From: Sinorhizobium meliloti
GTDB taxonomy: Bacteria; Pseudomonadota; Alphaproteobacteria; Rhizobiales; Rhizobiaceae
Direction of reading: 5' to 3'
Length of the DNA stretch: 64,000 bases
NCBI RefSeq assembly: GCF_035610345.1
Contig: NZ_CP141213.1
Location: 1-64,000 of the forward strand
A program made the position numbers and the translations under genes. The notes under the pieces are model-generated. The model did no database searches, was not told the DNA's origin, and worked only from the letters and a program-made list of their open reading frames with translations. How positions within the stretch are numbered: position 1 is the stretch's first letter; the number at the start of each line of letters is the position of its first letter. Positions 19,420 to 26,928 of the stretch are shown piece by piece.

Positions 19420-19617
19420 ATGACTTACCTCGAAGAAGAGTCAGAACGCGGAATTCAGCTCTTTATGGCTGAATACGCGGTCAACCGGGAAGACGCCCTT
19501 CGTCTCATCGTTCGAGACTGGTTAGGCAGTCACGGTTATCTCGCCTTAACCGAAGACGAATCAGAACTCGGCAGAGACACCGCAATCGACGAGACGGGGA
19601 CGCTTGGCGGGGCCTAG
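19420..19617 (+). CDS. Small hypothetical acidic protein
   Basis: 65 residues (from the ATG at 19420, preceded by GGGGCAG): acidic, with the segment NREDALRLIVRDWLGSHGYL, which reads like a helix-turn-helix or ribbon-helix-helix core as found in small rhizobial proteins. No enzyme motif. It stands alone between copZ and the DUF454 gene. Function unknown. Confidence 0.5.
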   Translation: MTYLEEESERGIQLFMAEYAVNREDALRLIVRDWLGSHGYLALTEDESELGRDTAIDETGTLGGA

Positions 19618-19749
19618 AGCAGCGAGGCGCCTTTTCCCCGCCACTCCTGTATGTTGTGGAAGCACCTTGTCTGTCCCATCCGGAGGTCTATTTCGTGTCG
19701 GCGGAAACGCGCGTCGCCGCCATTTGGCAACTGACCGGAGAAAAGGCAG

Positions 19750-20130
19750 ATGAACCTTTCCGTGCGCCTTGCACTTCTCGGCCTCGCCTGGGCGATGGTC
19801 GGGCTCGGCATTGCCGGAATCTTTCTCCCGCTGCTGCCGACGACGCCTTTCCTCCTCCTGGCGGTGTGGTTGTTTTCGCGTTCCTCGCCGCGCCTCGCGA
19901 AATGGCTGATGGACCACCCGTTGTTCGGGCCGCCGTTACGTGACTGGCAGGAAGAAGGAGCAATATCACGTCGCGCCAAGATATCTGCAATTTTGCTGAT
20001 GAGTTTGGCACTCATTTATTTGTGGGTTGCGTTCGAACCACCGGCAATCGCTTTGATCGTGGTTGCGGGGATCATGTTTACCTGCGGTGCCTTCATCGTG
20101 TCCCGCCCAGAACCGCCAAACAAGCGATGA
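19750..20130 (+). CDS. DUF454 (YbaN-like) inner-membrane protein
   Basis: 126 residues with two N-terminal helices (VRLALLGLAWAMVGLGIAGIF and the PTTPFLLLAVWLFSRSS segment) and two C-terminal ones. GIFLPLLPTTPFLLLA is the family signature. In E. coli the homologue ybaN is linked to respiration and in some bacteria to haem-related loci, but its function is unsettled. The ATG at 19750 has a GGAG-type site close upstream. It is monocistronic. Confidence 0.85.
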   Translation: MNLSVRLALLGLAWAMVGLGIAGIFLPLLPTTPFLLLAVWLFSRSSPRLAKWLMDHPLFGPPLRDWQEEGAISRRAKISAILLMSLALIYLWVAFEPPAIALIVVAGIMFTCGAFIVSRPEPPNKR

Positions 20131-20560
20131 GATGAGCAGCAAGTCCGCCGCGCTACTTCTTTCGACACGTCCTCTTGTCAGCGATGCGGAGTAGGGATGC
20201 GTGCCGGCCAGCAGTGGTGAATGAGATCGCTCCTAACGGATAAGTGCGGCATCGCTCTTGAACTCCAGGAGAGAAGACCATTTTGTGGACGCCCTGGTAC
20301 ACAATGCTTGCGGCATGTCCAGAAGGTCACTTCGGGAATTATTCTGGGACTCCGTCACTCGGATTTGCATTTGGGCGTTCTGAGGTCGAGACCAAACACC
20401 GCCTCGTCCTCTTTCGCGGCCGTTCCCACCAACCGTTCCGTCCGGCAGCGTACCGAGGCTCGCGTTTCTCCAGATGGGGTGTATACTGTCTCCATCATCG
20501 GCCATTTCAACGGGCACCGATGGCTGGGAGATCATTGCGCTTTCGCCCCGATGGTGGAGA
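20131..20560. other. Gene-poor stretch ending in a conserved leader
   Basis: Several open frames cross this interval, but none is convincing. Its last 50 bases (20510-20559) closely match the stretch ahead of the gene at 22975 (22918-22966), so it holds a shared leader for two paralogous small genes. Confidence 0.4.
20510..20559 (+). promoter_or_regulatory. Conserved 50-bp leader, copy A
   Basis: The run starting ACGGGCACCGATGGCTGG and ending GATGGTGGAG agrees at about 42 of 50 positions with 22918-22966, each directly ahead of a related small gene. It may be a promoter or an mRNA element. Confidence 0.5.
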
Positions 20561-20833
20561 ATGCGCCATGCACGCCGATATAACTTTCCACGTCAATCCA
20601 ATCAGTCCTTAGACCTCAACGTGATCGATTCTGTCTTTCGGGCTGAGTTACACAAACGAAAGCTGTCCCGCTGCAGCGAAGAAGCAGAACAACTCGCTGC
20701 GAGGCTGATCAGTCTCTATCAGGCAGGTCGACGGGATGCTCATGAACTCTCGGCCGCTGTGGCAGACGGCAAGACGACCGGCATCTCTGTTGATAGGTTT
20801 TCACAGCAGGAAAAGTCAGGCTCACTCGGCTGA
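20561..20833 (+). CDS. Small protein of unknown function, paralogue 1
   Basis: 90 residues from the ATG at 20561. The central segment EAEQLAARLISLYQAGRRDA corresponds to DAELVAVRLISLFQSGIRDR of the protein at 22975, so the two are paralogues. The conserved part looks like two helices with a RLISL(Y/F)Q core. The GGAG sequence is too near the ATG for a perfect site, so the start is uncertain. The 3' end overlaps the LigD remnant on the other strand by 12 bases. Function unknown. Confidence 0.5.
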   Translation: MRHARRYNFPRQSNQSLDLNVIDSVFRAELHKRKLSRCSEEAEQLAARLISLYQAGRRDAHELSAAVADGKTTGISVDRFSQQEKSGSLG

Positions 20834-21800
20834 GGGGTCGAATTTATCCACCCCGTCTTTCCGCTTTCGGATGCCTTTGGAAGATGCGTGAGGGAGCTTT
20901 CCCTCGTCTGTCCATGCGCGGTACTCAACTTCGGAGGCGAGAACCGGCTCGACTACGACCGCGGCTTTCCTCTTCAGCGCGACGGCCGGCGCTTTCATCG
21001 CTCTGCCCTCCAGCAGCTTGCGCAGCTCTCACGAAAGGTCATTCGAGCAGCCGGCACCGCAGCCGCTGACAGACCGGCTCGCCATCCTTGCGCGCCGCCG
21101 GCAGCTGCCGGCCGAGATGAGCGGGCACGGTCGACGCCTCAAAGCCAACCACCACGAAGCTGTCGCGCCGCTTCCAGGTGATCTTCTGCCACCACTCGCC
21201 CCGGTCGGAGCGGTAGGCCTTCTCCCGATGCCGATAATGCCTTCAAGGCCCTGCGCGCAGGGCGGAGGACCGCCCCATCCGCATCGACCTCCTCAGACAG
21301 ACGGATCGCACCCTCGCGGCCGGCGACGAGCGGCTCCAGCAACCGGCGACGCTCGCGCAGCGGTAGTCGGCGCAAATCGTGGCCGTCGAGATAGAGAAGA
21401 TCGAAGGAAAGAAAAACGATCGGGCCGGCCTTGATCGCGGACGGGAGGCGACCGCCCCCTGCAACATGCCGAAATCAGATCGGCCATGGCCGTCGAGAAC
21501 GAACGCCTCGCCATCGATGATGGCGGGCCTCCGCGCGTCATCTGCGATCGTCGAAAGGCGCCTGGTCCAGTCATAGCCGCCGCGCGTGAGGACCTCACCC
21601 GACCGGGCTCGACGTGCACGTCAGCCGGTATCCGTTCCATTTCACCTCGTAGGTCCAATCCGGGCCCTGGGGTAACTTGTCGACGAGCGTTGCAAGGCAG
21701 GGATCGACGCGCGCCGGCACAGGGTCCAGCGGTGGGAGATCGGGAGCCTTCTTCTTCGCGTTCTTCTTGCCACGACAGACGATAGTAGTGCTGCAAGCAT
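20822..21800 (-). pseudogene. ligD: ATP-dependent DNA ligase D, ligase-domain remnant, frameshifted
   Basis: LigD belongs to the bacterial non-homologous end-joining system. Pieces of its ligase domain occur in order in different minus-strand frames: LATLVDKLPQGPDW followed by TYEVKWNGYRL near 21640-21700, LDGHGRSDFGMLQ near 21470, and a clean C-terminus VEYRAWTDEGKLPHASSKG then IRKRKDGVDKFDPSAE ending at 20822. The adenylation motif reads KWNG where the family has KxDG. Several frameshifts separate the parts, and the front is cut at about 21840 by another gene. No Ku gene is nearby. It is clearly a decaying copy. Confidence 0.85.
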
Positions 21801-21839
21801 ATCGAAATAGATGCACGAGAGGGCTAGCACGCCGAAGTA

Positions 21840-22106
21840 TCATGCGACCCCTCGCCGTCTATCACCCTCGATCGGTGGCATGAACACGACCGCCACCCTC
21901 CTTGATCCGCACCGAGGGCAGCGAAGGCGACTGGCGAGCATTGCCAGCGGAAAGTCCCGTCCGCGCGTCGCAACCAGCGTCAGCATATCGAGATCATAGA
22001 TCCACGTGCACTGGCGAACAGACTTCATGCCTTCGCGGTTGCCGAATGCACATCGCGCTTTAAGTTGCCAACCAAGGCTGAATGCCTCGCCAATTGTCTC
22101 GACCAT
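21840..22106 (-). CDS. Small CxxC-containing hypothetical protein
   Basis: 88 residues from the ATG at 22106 (METIG reading is MVETIGEAFSLGWQLKARC). A C-terminal CPRCGSRR forms a single zinc-knuckle-like CxxC, and KSVRQCTWIYDLDMLTLV is the middle. I associate this with a common rhizobial family of unknown function. The frame remains open to 22145 with a hydrophobic run, but that extension is atypical for the family. It lies immediately ahead of the LigD remnant on the same strand. Confidence 0.6.
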   Translation of the reverse strand: MVETIGEAFSLGWQLKARCAFGNREGMKSVRQCTWIYDLDMLTLVATRGRDFPLAMLASRLRCPRCGSRRVAVVFMPPIEGDRRRGVA

Positions 22107-22148
22107 GGCGATGAAATAGTATAAGAACAAAAGAAGAACAATCAACCG

Positions 22149-22382
22149 ATGCTCGAACTCCCCAAAATTGGGGCGGCGACCACAGGAGATCGTCCATTGA
22201 GTGACGAACTAGGCGCGAAGCTTCGCTACGAACCCGGGCCGTATGTCCACTACTGCGAGTATCCGGGCTGCCCCAGATGGGGCAGCTTCGGCTTCGCCAT
22301 CGGTCCGGCGGAGCCGCACTGGTTCTGCTCCGAGCATCCGTTGGAATGGACGTTGCGGCATGAGGCACAGCCGCGGCATTGA
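22149..22382 (+). CDS. Small Cys/His-rich hypothetical protein
   Basis: 77 residues. HYCEYPGCPRWGSFGFAIG and then EPHWFCSEH place three Cys and two or three His in a zinc-finger-like spacing. Similar small proteins are frequent in rhizobia and have no assigned role. It is divergent from the CxxC protein, with the two starts about 40 bases apart, so they may share a control region. Confidence 0.6.
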   Translation: MLELPKIGAATTGDRPLSDELGAKLRYEPGPYVHYCEYPGCPRWGSFGFAIGPAEPHWFCSEHPLEWTLRHEAQPRH

Positions 22383-22621
22383 CCTTCGCCGCAAGCGACC
22401 CCGCCACCAACATCCCGTGGCTCGTGGCGGGGTCTGCTCTAAATTGTTGCTGAAAAACCTAGCTTGTTGCCTTTCGTGCTCCAGCGCTGCGAGCACATAC
22501 AGTATTTGCCAAGCGGCTTTCCCCGTCCAGCAAGACGTCCGGATTAATTCGAAAGGCTGAGACGGCCTTAATAGCTGTACGAACAAGAAGGAAATGGGCC
22601 GCTCACAGTTCGGCAATGTTG

Positions 22622-22646
22622 GGAACATCGCTCCTGGTGGCGTGTT
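22622..22646 (+). promoter_or_regulatory. Candidate RpoE2/EcfG-type promoter of the 26-residue peptide gene
   Basis: GGAAC at 22622-22626, 18 bases, then TT at 22645-22646 (context GTGTTGA). This fits the GGAAC-N18/19-TT pattern of the general stress sigma factor of Sinorhizobium. Spacing to the SD (GAGGAGG, 22655-22661) leaves a very short leader. Confidence 0.7.
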
Positions 22647-22667
22647 GACATGCCGAGGAGGTATGTA

Positions 22668-22748
22668 ATGAGCTCCCTCAATGTTACCGGCATCCTAATT
22701 CTGCTCATTGTCATTGCGCTATTCGCCTTTGCATGGATCGCAATTTAA
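22668..22748 (+). CDS. 26-residue single-helix membrane peptide
   Basis: Too short for most annotation. Starting at ATG 22668 with an excellent Shine-Dalgarno GAGGAGG seven bases ahead, it encodes MSSLNVTGILILL followed by a hydrophobic run ending AFAWIAI and a TAA at 22746-22748. About 19 of 26 residues are hydrophobic, which gives one membrane-spanning helix. A candidate RpoE2 promoter lies right upstream. It could be a stress-induced membrane peptide, comparable in size to small regulators of membrane enzymes. Function unknown; the promoter, SD and complete frame make it a likely real gene. Confidence 0.65.
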   Translation: MSSLNVTGILILLIVIALFAFAWIAI

Positions 22749-22917
22749 GGCGCCGCCATTTCCTCGAACGACTCATTCAGGAGCTTTCCGCTGCGAACAC
22801 GGACGGCGGCGTTCACAAGCGGACAAGCCATGCCTTGGTGTGGAGCTCCGGGAGATAAACATTCTTGCTGCTGTAGTCGCCTTTGAGCGCACCATGCGAC
22901 TATCAGCGGGACACGGC

Positions 22918-22966
22918 ACGGGCTCCGCTGGCTGAGAGGTCATCGCGCATTCGCCCCAATGCGGAG
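22918..22966 (+). promoter_or_regulatory. Conserved 50-bp leader, copy B
   Basis: Begins ACGGGCTCCGCTGGCTGA and ends at the GCGGAGG ribosome binding site of the gene at 22975; about 42 of 50 positions match copy A at 20510. Differences are scattered substitutions plus one gap. Confidence 0.5.
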
Positions 22967-22974
22967 GTCGCCCT

Positions 22975-23178
22975 ATGCTGTATCACCATCAGCAACCAGA
23001 TGCGATTATGCCCGACGGCATCAACTTTCTGGACGAAGTCTTGACCCAACTCATGACCGAAAGAGGACTCGGCCGAGACTGCGAAGATGCAGAACTTGTC
23101 GCGGTAAGGCTAATCTCGCTCTTTCAATCCGGCATACGCGACCGGGACATGCTGCGCAAAATGGCAACGCCTCCGTGA
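22975..23178 (+). CDS. Small protein of unknown function, paralogue 2
   Basis: 67 residues from ATG 22975 with GCGGAGG six to eight bases upstream. The core DAELVAVRLISLFQSGIRDR matches the paralogue at 20561, and both begin with a polar segment and INFLDEVL / NVIDSVF. Neither has a known domain. The shared leader suggests common control. Function unknown; probably a helical regulator or structural protein (guess). Confidence 0.6.
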   Translation: MLYHHQQPDAIMPDGINFLDEVLTQLMTERGLGRDCEDAELVAVRLISLFQSGIRDRDMLRKMATPP

Positions 23179-23215
23179 TTGGGCGAATTCCGCGCAGTCA
23201 CCCCGTGTCGCCGGC

Positions 23216-23614
23216 TTAAGGCTGAGAAGCACGGGGTGGTCTCGCGTTAAGCAGTTGGGAAACGGCCGTTAGCAGCTGCGATGAGGTAAACGGCTTTTCG
23301 ATCATAATGCTGTTCGGGACACCTCTCGACGCCCAGTCCAGAGCACCGTGCCCGCTGATATAAACAACTGGCATGTCTGGGTCGATCTCGCGAGCAACGC
23401 GCGCCACTTCCCAACCATCCGGATATTCGCCAAACCGAATGTCGGTAACCACTCCATCAATTGCCGCGTTTGCAGACCTGAGAATATCTATCGCTTTCTT
23501 GCCCCTCGTGACCGCCGTCACGTGAAATCCCGCATCGGTGAGCGCGAGCTCGAAATCCATGAGCAGCAGCGCTTCATCGTCTGCGAGCAATATTGTAACC
23601 GCTTCCATGCCCAT
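23216..23614 (-). CDS. Single-domain response regulator (CheY-like receiver)
   Basis: 132-residue stand-alone receiver. The acidic pocket is ADDE (Asp12, Asp13), the phospho-acceptor Asp58 in GVVTDIR, the switch Ser87 in VVYISG and the conserved Lys107 in IEKPF. There is no output domain, so it acts by protein contact or as a phosphate relay. It lacks the FATGUY motif typical of SdrG-like stress regulators. A second ATG at 23608 is equally good. A candidate RpoE2 promoter is located 24-49 bases upstream, so it is probably stress-induced. No partner histidine kinase is in the window. Confidence 0.88.
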   Translation of the reverse strand: MGMEAVTILLADDEALLLMDFELALTDAGFHVTAVTRGKKAIDILRSANAAIDGVVTDIRFGEYPDGWEVARVAREIDPDMPVVYISGHGALDWASRGVPNSIMIEKPFTSSQLLTAVSQLLNARPPRASQP

Positions 23615-23637
23615 CCCCGTACGGCTGAATCAAACTG

Positions 23638-23663
23638 AACGCGCGTGCATGGACTGCGGTTCC
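23638..23663 (-). promoter_or_regulatory. Candidate RpoE2/EcfG-type promoter of the response regulator
   Basis: On the minus strand GGAAC lies at 23663-23659, followed by 19 bases and TT at 23639-23638 (GCGTTCA context). The receiver gene starts at 23614 or 23608. Confidence 0.6.
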
Positions 23664-23708
23664 AGACCTCATCGCTTTGTCGCTGCGGTCAGACCGGCGT
23701 CCAAGTCC

Positions 23709-23733
23709 GGAACCTCACGCGCGGTGACGTGTT
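23709..23733 (+). promoter_or_regulatory. Candidate RpoE2/EcfG-type promoter of the gene at 23755
   Basis: GGAAC at 23709-23713, 18 bases, TT at 23732-23733 in GTGTTGAAC. The pattern and the following CCGAGGAG are nearly the same as ahead of the 26-residue peptide gene at 22668. Confidence 0.7.
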
Positions 23734-23754
23734 GAACGGCCGAGGAGACATACC

Positions 23755-23997
23755 ATGGCTGATGCGCTGAAAATGAAACAGCTGATCTGGGACTGCCAGA
23801 AAGACATCGCCGCGTACCTGCCCGACGAGAGCGGCATTTCGGAGCACGAACTGATGCAGATGCTCATCGCCCGTCTCGACGGTAGCCAGGCAAAGGAAGC
23901 GCTAGGAGACGATTGGCAAGGCTGGTGGCCAGATGACGATGGTGGCGGCGACGGGCGGCAGCCCCGCTCCTCGAGACCGAGAAATAGCCTGACATAA
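23755..23997 (+). CDS. Small acidic hypothetical protein, stress-promoter associated
   Basis: 80 residues from ATG 23755 with GAGGAG eight bases upstream. The N-terminal two thirds (KQLIWDCQKDIAAYLPDESG, ELMQMLIARLDG, then DDWQGWWPDDDG) look like a compact helical protein with a Trp-rich acidic tail, known as a small conserved family in rhizobia. The last 15 residues change character (RQPRSSRPRNS), suggesting that a late frameshift replaced the usual end. A candidate RpoE2 promoter drives it, back to back with that of the response regulator. Function unknown. Confidence 0.65.
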   Translation: MADALKMKQLIWDCQKDIAAYLPDESGISEHELMQMLIARLDGSQAKEALGDDWQGWWPDDDGGGDGRQPRSSRPRNSLT

Positions 23998-24149
23998 AAG
24001 AGCTGCAGAGGGCCACCGCTGCAGCTCCAATCGCGACGCTTTCCATCTTCACCTGGCTTTCGCCCGTTCCATCCAAGGGAACCGCTTCGAACGTCGCATG
24101 TCCATATTGTACTCTCAGCGGAAGTGGAATCAAGGGAACGCGCCGGAGA

Positions 24150-24377
24150 TCAAAGCTTCTTCAAGGAAGGGAATGGTTCACTCCCCGGTGTCTTTGCAAT
24201 CTTCCGATAGCTGTGCCCGCCCATCCCAGGTAGCCGCAGGATTTCAACTGCGGACAGGTACTGCATATCTCCGACCACCTCATATCCGAGCTGGTTAAGC
24301 TCGGCGAGGAGGTACGACTGGAGTCTCAAACCTGAATGCTTCGTGTCCATGTTGTGCTTCAGGGGGCTCTGCATCAC
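24150..24377 (-). CDS. Small helix-hairpin-helix-like protein
   Basis: 75 residues. The segment VEILRLPGMGGHSYRKIAK resembles the helix-hairpin-helix of the RNA polymerase alpha C-terminal domain (LRxPGxGxxSxxEI), and the preceding QSYLLAELNQLGYEVVGDM would supply the other helices. DNA binding is therefore plausible, but this is inference from one motif. It is isolated. Two adjacent ATG codons make the precise start ambiguous. Confidence 0.5.
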   Translation of the reverse strand: MMQSPLKHNMDTKHSGLRLQSYLLAELNQLGYEVVGDMQYLSAVEILRLPGMGGHSYRKIAKTPGSEPFPSLKKL

Positions 24378-24504
24378 TCATCAACTCCGTTGAGAATGGG
24401 CAGCATTTGAGATTTACCCAGCCCCCATGACAGCAAACACGACGCGGAAATGGGACTCGCAGCATCAACCATGATAAAGTTCTGTCCCTTTTGGGGTCAT
24501 CGTC

Positions 24505-25323
24505 GTGGGCAGCTTCCTGAGATACGCCCTGTTTTATGTGGTCGAGCCGCTTCGCAAGCTCCTTCGGCCTCGCTTGTGGCCCTTTATCGCCCTGTTGTTG
24601 CTGCTAACATTCATCGGACGCCTCCTCGCCGGGGTCGGGGTCCTCGCGCCGGTCGAAAAAGCAAATCAAGTGGTCATTCAGGCTCTAAGTTCACTCGATC
24701 CATTCTTCGTTTCGCGTGCGTTCTCCGAGAGCATGCACCTTTGCCGCTATGACGCCCAGCAGGGAACGGTCTGCTCGAATGGGCCCGTATATATGTGCAG
24801 CATGTCTTTCACCTTTACAGAATTGACCGATTGTAACTGGGAGGAGAACCCTGGGTTTAGATCGCCGCCCGAGGTGGAGGAGCCGAAAGGTTGGTTAGAG
24901 CAGGGATGGGGCTTTCTGGCGCGGCGTGGAACGGCAATTATGAGGACACTCTACATAGTCTGGGAGCAGGGATGGACCGCCCGTCTTGTGTTAGGCCTGA
25001 CGTTAGCACTGACCACCTTGTTAGTGGTCCCCATCGTTATCCGGAGCGGGCTGGCGTTCGTCTATTGGCTGGCGTTTATACCAATTACTGCCGGGGTCCT
25101 TGCATGGGCGCTTAAATATTCTCTGCTGCTGTTGACGCTGGCATTCGATGTGGTGCTCGGACTGGCGGTGTGGCTGACGAGCATCGTCGTAGGCGTGTGG
25201 AAACTCATCGGGATTATCAACAAGGCCGAGGAGTTGCAGACCGCAGGAGACCAGATCGCCTCTTCTTTTTCTTCTTCGTCTTCTTCCCCCCCGAGCGAAG
25301 GCACCCAGCCGCCGGACCGCTGA
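24505..25323 (+). CDS. Predicted membrane protein of unknown function
   Basis: 272 residues from a GTG at 24505. Helix one lies at about 20-45 (LWPFIALLLLLTFIGRLLAG), followed by a periplasmic-type loop with four Cys (about residues 80-115) and three further hydrophobic stretches at about 160-245. The tail is Ser/Pro rich. The paired cysteines suggest disulphides outside the membrane. I do not recognise the family. It ends where the GH19 remnant ends on the other strand. Confidence 0.55.
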   Translation: MGSFLRYALFYVVEPLRKLLRPRLWPFIALLLLLTFIGRLLAGVGVLAPVEKANQVVIQALSSLDPFFVSRAFSESMHLCRYDAQQGTVCSNGPVYMCSMSFTFTELTDCNWEENPGFRSPPEVEEPKGWLEQGWGFLARRGTAIMRTLYIVWEQGWTARLVLGLTLALTTLLVVPIVIRSGLAFVYWLAFIPITAGVLAWALKYSLLLLTLAFDVVLGLAVWLTSIVVGVWKLIGIINKAEELQTAGDQIASSFSSSSSSPPSEGTQPPDR

Positions 25324-25324
25324 T

Positions 25325-25915
25325 CAGCCTGAAACTCGCGGATGTTGTCGGGGCACCCTAGCAGCACGATCGGCGCCAACCTATCAAAGCGATCGGCGAC
25401 ACCGTTCTGACCGCCATTGATCTTCTTCGTGATGGTCTCGGCAGCGCCTTCGTCGGCCCAGCGGTTAAGGCCGCGCGTGTCCCAATAGAACAGCAGTACG
25501 AGACCTTCCCAAGGACGCGTGTTTACGGCATCGGGATCCTCGACAAAGTCCGGGCAGGCAAGGTCGGCCGCTCGGCACCCGTCGCGAAACTGGCGGTAGT
25601 TGTACTTGCCGGTGAGCTGCATACCAGTCCGACCGCGATAGCGGTGCCCTTCTCCGTCCTTCTCCAACGTGTTTCCGAGATCGGTGCGCGTGTCGTAGCG
25701 CTGCTGGGCCGGCGTCGGCCCCAGATCTCCTCATCATAGGGGAAGTCTCCGCTTTCATGCATGAGCTGGGCGAAATACTGCGCGAGGCGTTGCGGCCGAT
25801 CCAGGCCGAAGCGGTCGCCGTATCTGCCCAAAGCGACCAGCACGGATGCAAGATCGTTCTCGTTCACTCTGCCCTTTGCCGCATCGCGAACCTGCTTAGC
25901 GGTTATGGCGCTCAT
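25325..25915 (-). pseudogene. GH19 chitinase/endolysin-like gene with one frameshift
   Basis: Glycoside hydrolase family 19 enzymes cut chitin or, in phage and bacterial versions, peptidoglycan. From the ATG at 25915 the frame encodes ITAKQVRDAAKGRVNENDLA, then AQYFAQLMHESGDF with the catalytic Glu of the His-Glu-Ser element. After EIWG (near 25730) the family sequence continues in another frame: RYRGRTGMQLTGKYNYRQF, PDFVEDPDAVNTRPWEGL and ETITKKINGG, finishing near NIREFQ at about 25340. A lost base in the GGGGCC run is the likely cause. A shorter second copy lies at 26400-26520. Confidence 0.85.
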
Positions 25916-26399
25916 CGTATCTCCTGGTTTACTCGATGGGAGTGTGCCTGTGGCTTCACCTCCACGGCGTAAGGGATATCCTCTTCGCCGTAAGAACGAG
26001 CGGATTAAGCCAAACAGCTGAATGGTTGCCGGAGCTTATCTGTGGTTTGCTTCTGTTAGCAGCCGCCTAATTTAAGGCGGCCAGAGGCTCGTTGCTATCC
26101 GCAGAAGGCGACGAGCCTCGCCCAAAATACACCTGGTGTCGTGCGTACGGCTGACCCGTGATCCCCGCCCGGATCGCGGGTCTTTATGTCAAGAATGGTT
26201 GACGCTGCAGAGACGGCACAGTCTTGTTCATGGATTTCTCTGATCGTGGCTTTGGTTTAGCCGCAATAGGCTGAGACTGCCGGCGCATTGTGGTAACGCC
26301 GCGCAGCCGTCCTGCCGTCTCGCAGCGGACGGGGCAGTTAGAGGCCTGGCGCCTGCCTCCAGCGACGGGCCCCGCCCGGGTAATGCCTGACACAGGCGC
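25916..26399. other. Gene-free stretch containing repeat copy 1
   Basis: No gene is supported apart from the hairpin-rich element at 26000-26123. The 26130-26400 part has frames on both strands that look like degenerated GH19 and flanking DNA. Confidence 0.4.
26000..26123. repeat. Hairpin-rich repeat element, copy 1
   Basis: Shares with 26550-26677 and 27865-27993 an initial GGATTAAGCC/GGACTAAGCC, a GAATGG block and a final GAGGCTCG...CGAGCCTCG arm pair. Here GCCGCCT/AGGCGGC (7 bp) and GAGGCTCGT/ACGAGCCTC (9 bp) give two perfect stems. It lies directly upstream of the GH19 remnant (minus strand). Confidence 0.55.
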
Positions 26400-26520
26400 C
26401 GCACCCCCCGAACACATCTCCATATCTGTCCAAAGCGACCAGCACGGACGCAAGATTGATCTCGTTCACTCTGCCCTTTGCGGCGTCGCGAACGTGCTGA
26501 GGGGTGATGCCGCTCAATGG
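26400..26520 (-). pseudogene. Second GH19 copy, N-terminal fragment
   Basis: The minus strand encodes ITPQHVRDAAKGRVNE then INLASVLVALDRYGD, matching the N-terminus of the GH19 remnant at 25915 almost residue for residue; the DNA 26427-26495 and 25829-25897 is nearly identical. The reading then jumps to unrelated sequence (MEMCSGGAAP), so only about 40 residues survive. It too follows a copy of the hairpin repeat, showing that gene and repeat were duplicated together. Confidence 0.75.
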
Positions 26521-26549
26521 TAACTCCTGATAGTTGTTGAAAATGCTCA

Positions 26550-26677
26550 GCGGGACTAAGCCACACTGGCTAATGGCGGGCCGAATTGGTCCGGCTTAGA
26601 ATGCAACTGGTCGTCTCACACCTCGTAGGCGGCTCGGGAGGCTCGTCACCGGCCGCAGCCGTGGGCGGGCCTCGCCG
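26550..26677. repeat. Hairpin-rich repeat element, copy 2
   Basis: Opens GGGACTAAGCC, keeps GGCTAATGGC and ends GGGAGGCTCGTC...GGGCGGGCCTCGCC. The middle part is more diverged than in copies 1 and 3. It lies just upstream (minus strand) of the second GH19 fragment. Confidence 0.45.
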
Positions 26678-26709
26678 TTGACCCAGCACCGTTGTTAAGG
26701 GATTGGGAC

Positions 26710-26928
26710 ATGGACGATCGCGAAGCGAGAAGCGCCGGCGATGCTGAACCGGCTCCGGACCTTTCTGAAGTCGCAGCACATTGTGCCGCTGCGGACCTTC
26801 TGGACTTTGCGGCGCAGCTTGCCGGCCTGGCCGAAGACCTCAAAGCTTTAGCAGCAAGGCCGATTGAGCCACTACCGACATTGGCCGAGCCAGACCATCC
26901 GCCTGAAGCAACCTCTCCTGACCTATGA
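26710..26928 (+). CDS. Small acidic Ala-rich hypothetical protein
   Basis: 72 residues from the ATG at 26710. Composition is rich in Ala, Glu, Asp and Pro, with a predicted helix around DLLDFAAQLAGLAEDLKALA. Weak ribosome binding site. No domain recognised; it could be a spurious frame in GC-rich DNA, although its amphipathic helix is more regular than expected by chance. Confidence 0.35.
   Translation: MDDREARSAGDAEPAPDLSEVAAHCAAADLLDFAAQLAGLAEDLKALAARPIEPLPTLAEPDHPPEATSPDL

Noticed and set aside
20221..20583. 120-codon frame ahead of the small gene at 20561
   Set aside because: A few protein-like residues near its end, but it runs through the conserved leader and has no start signal or family.
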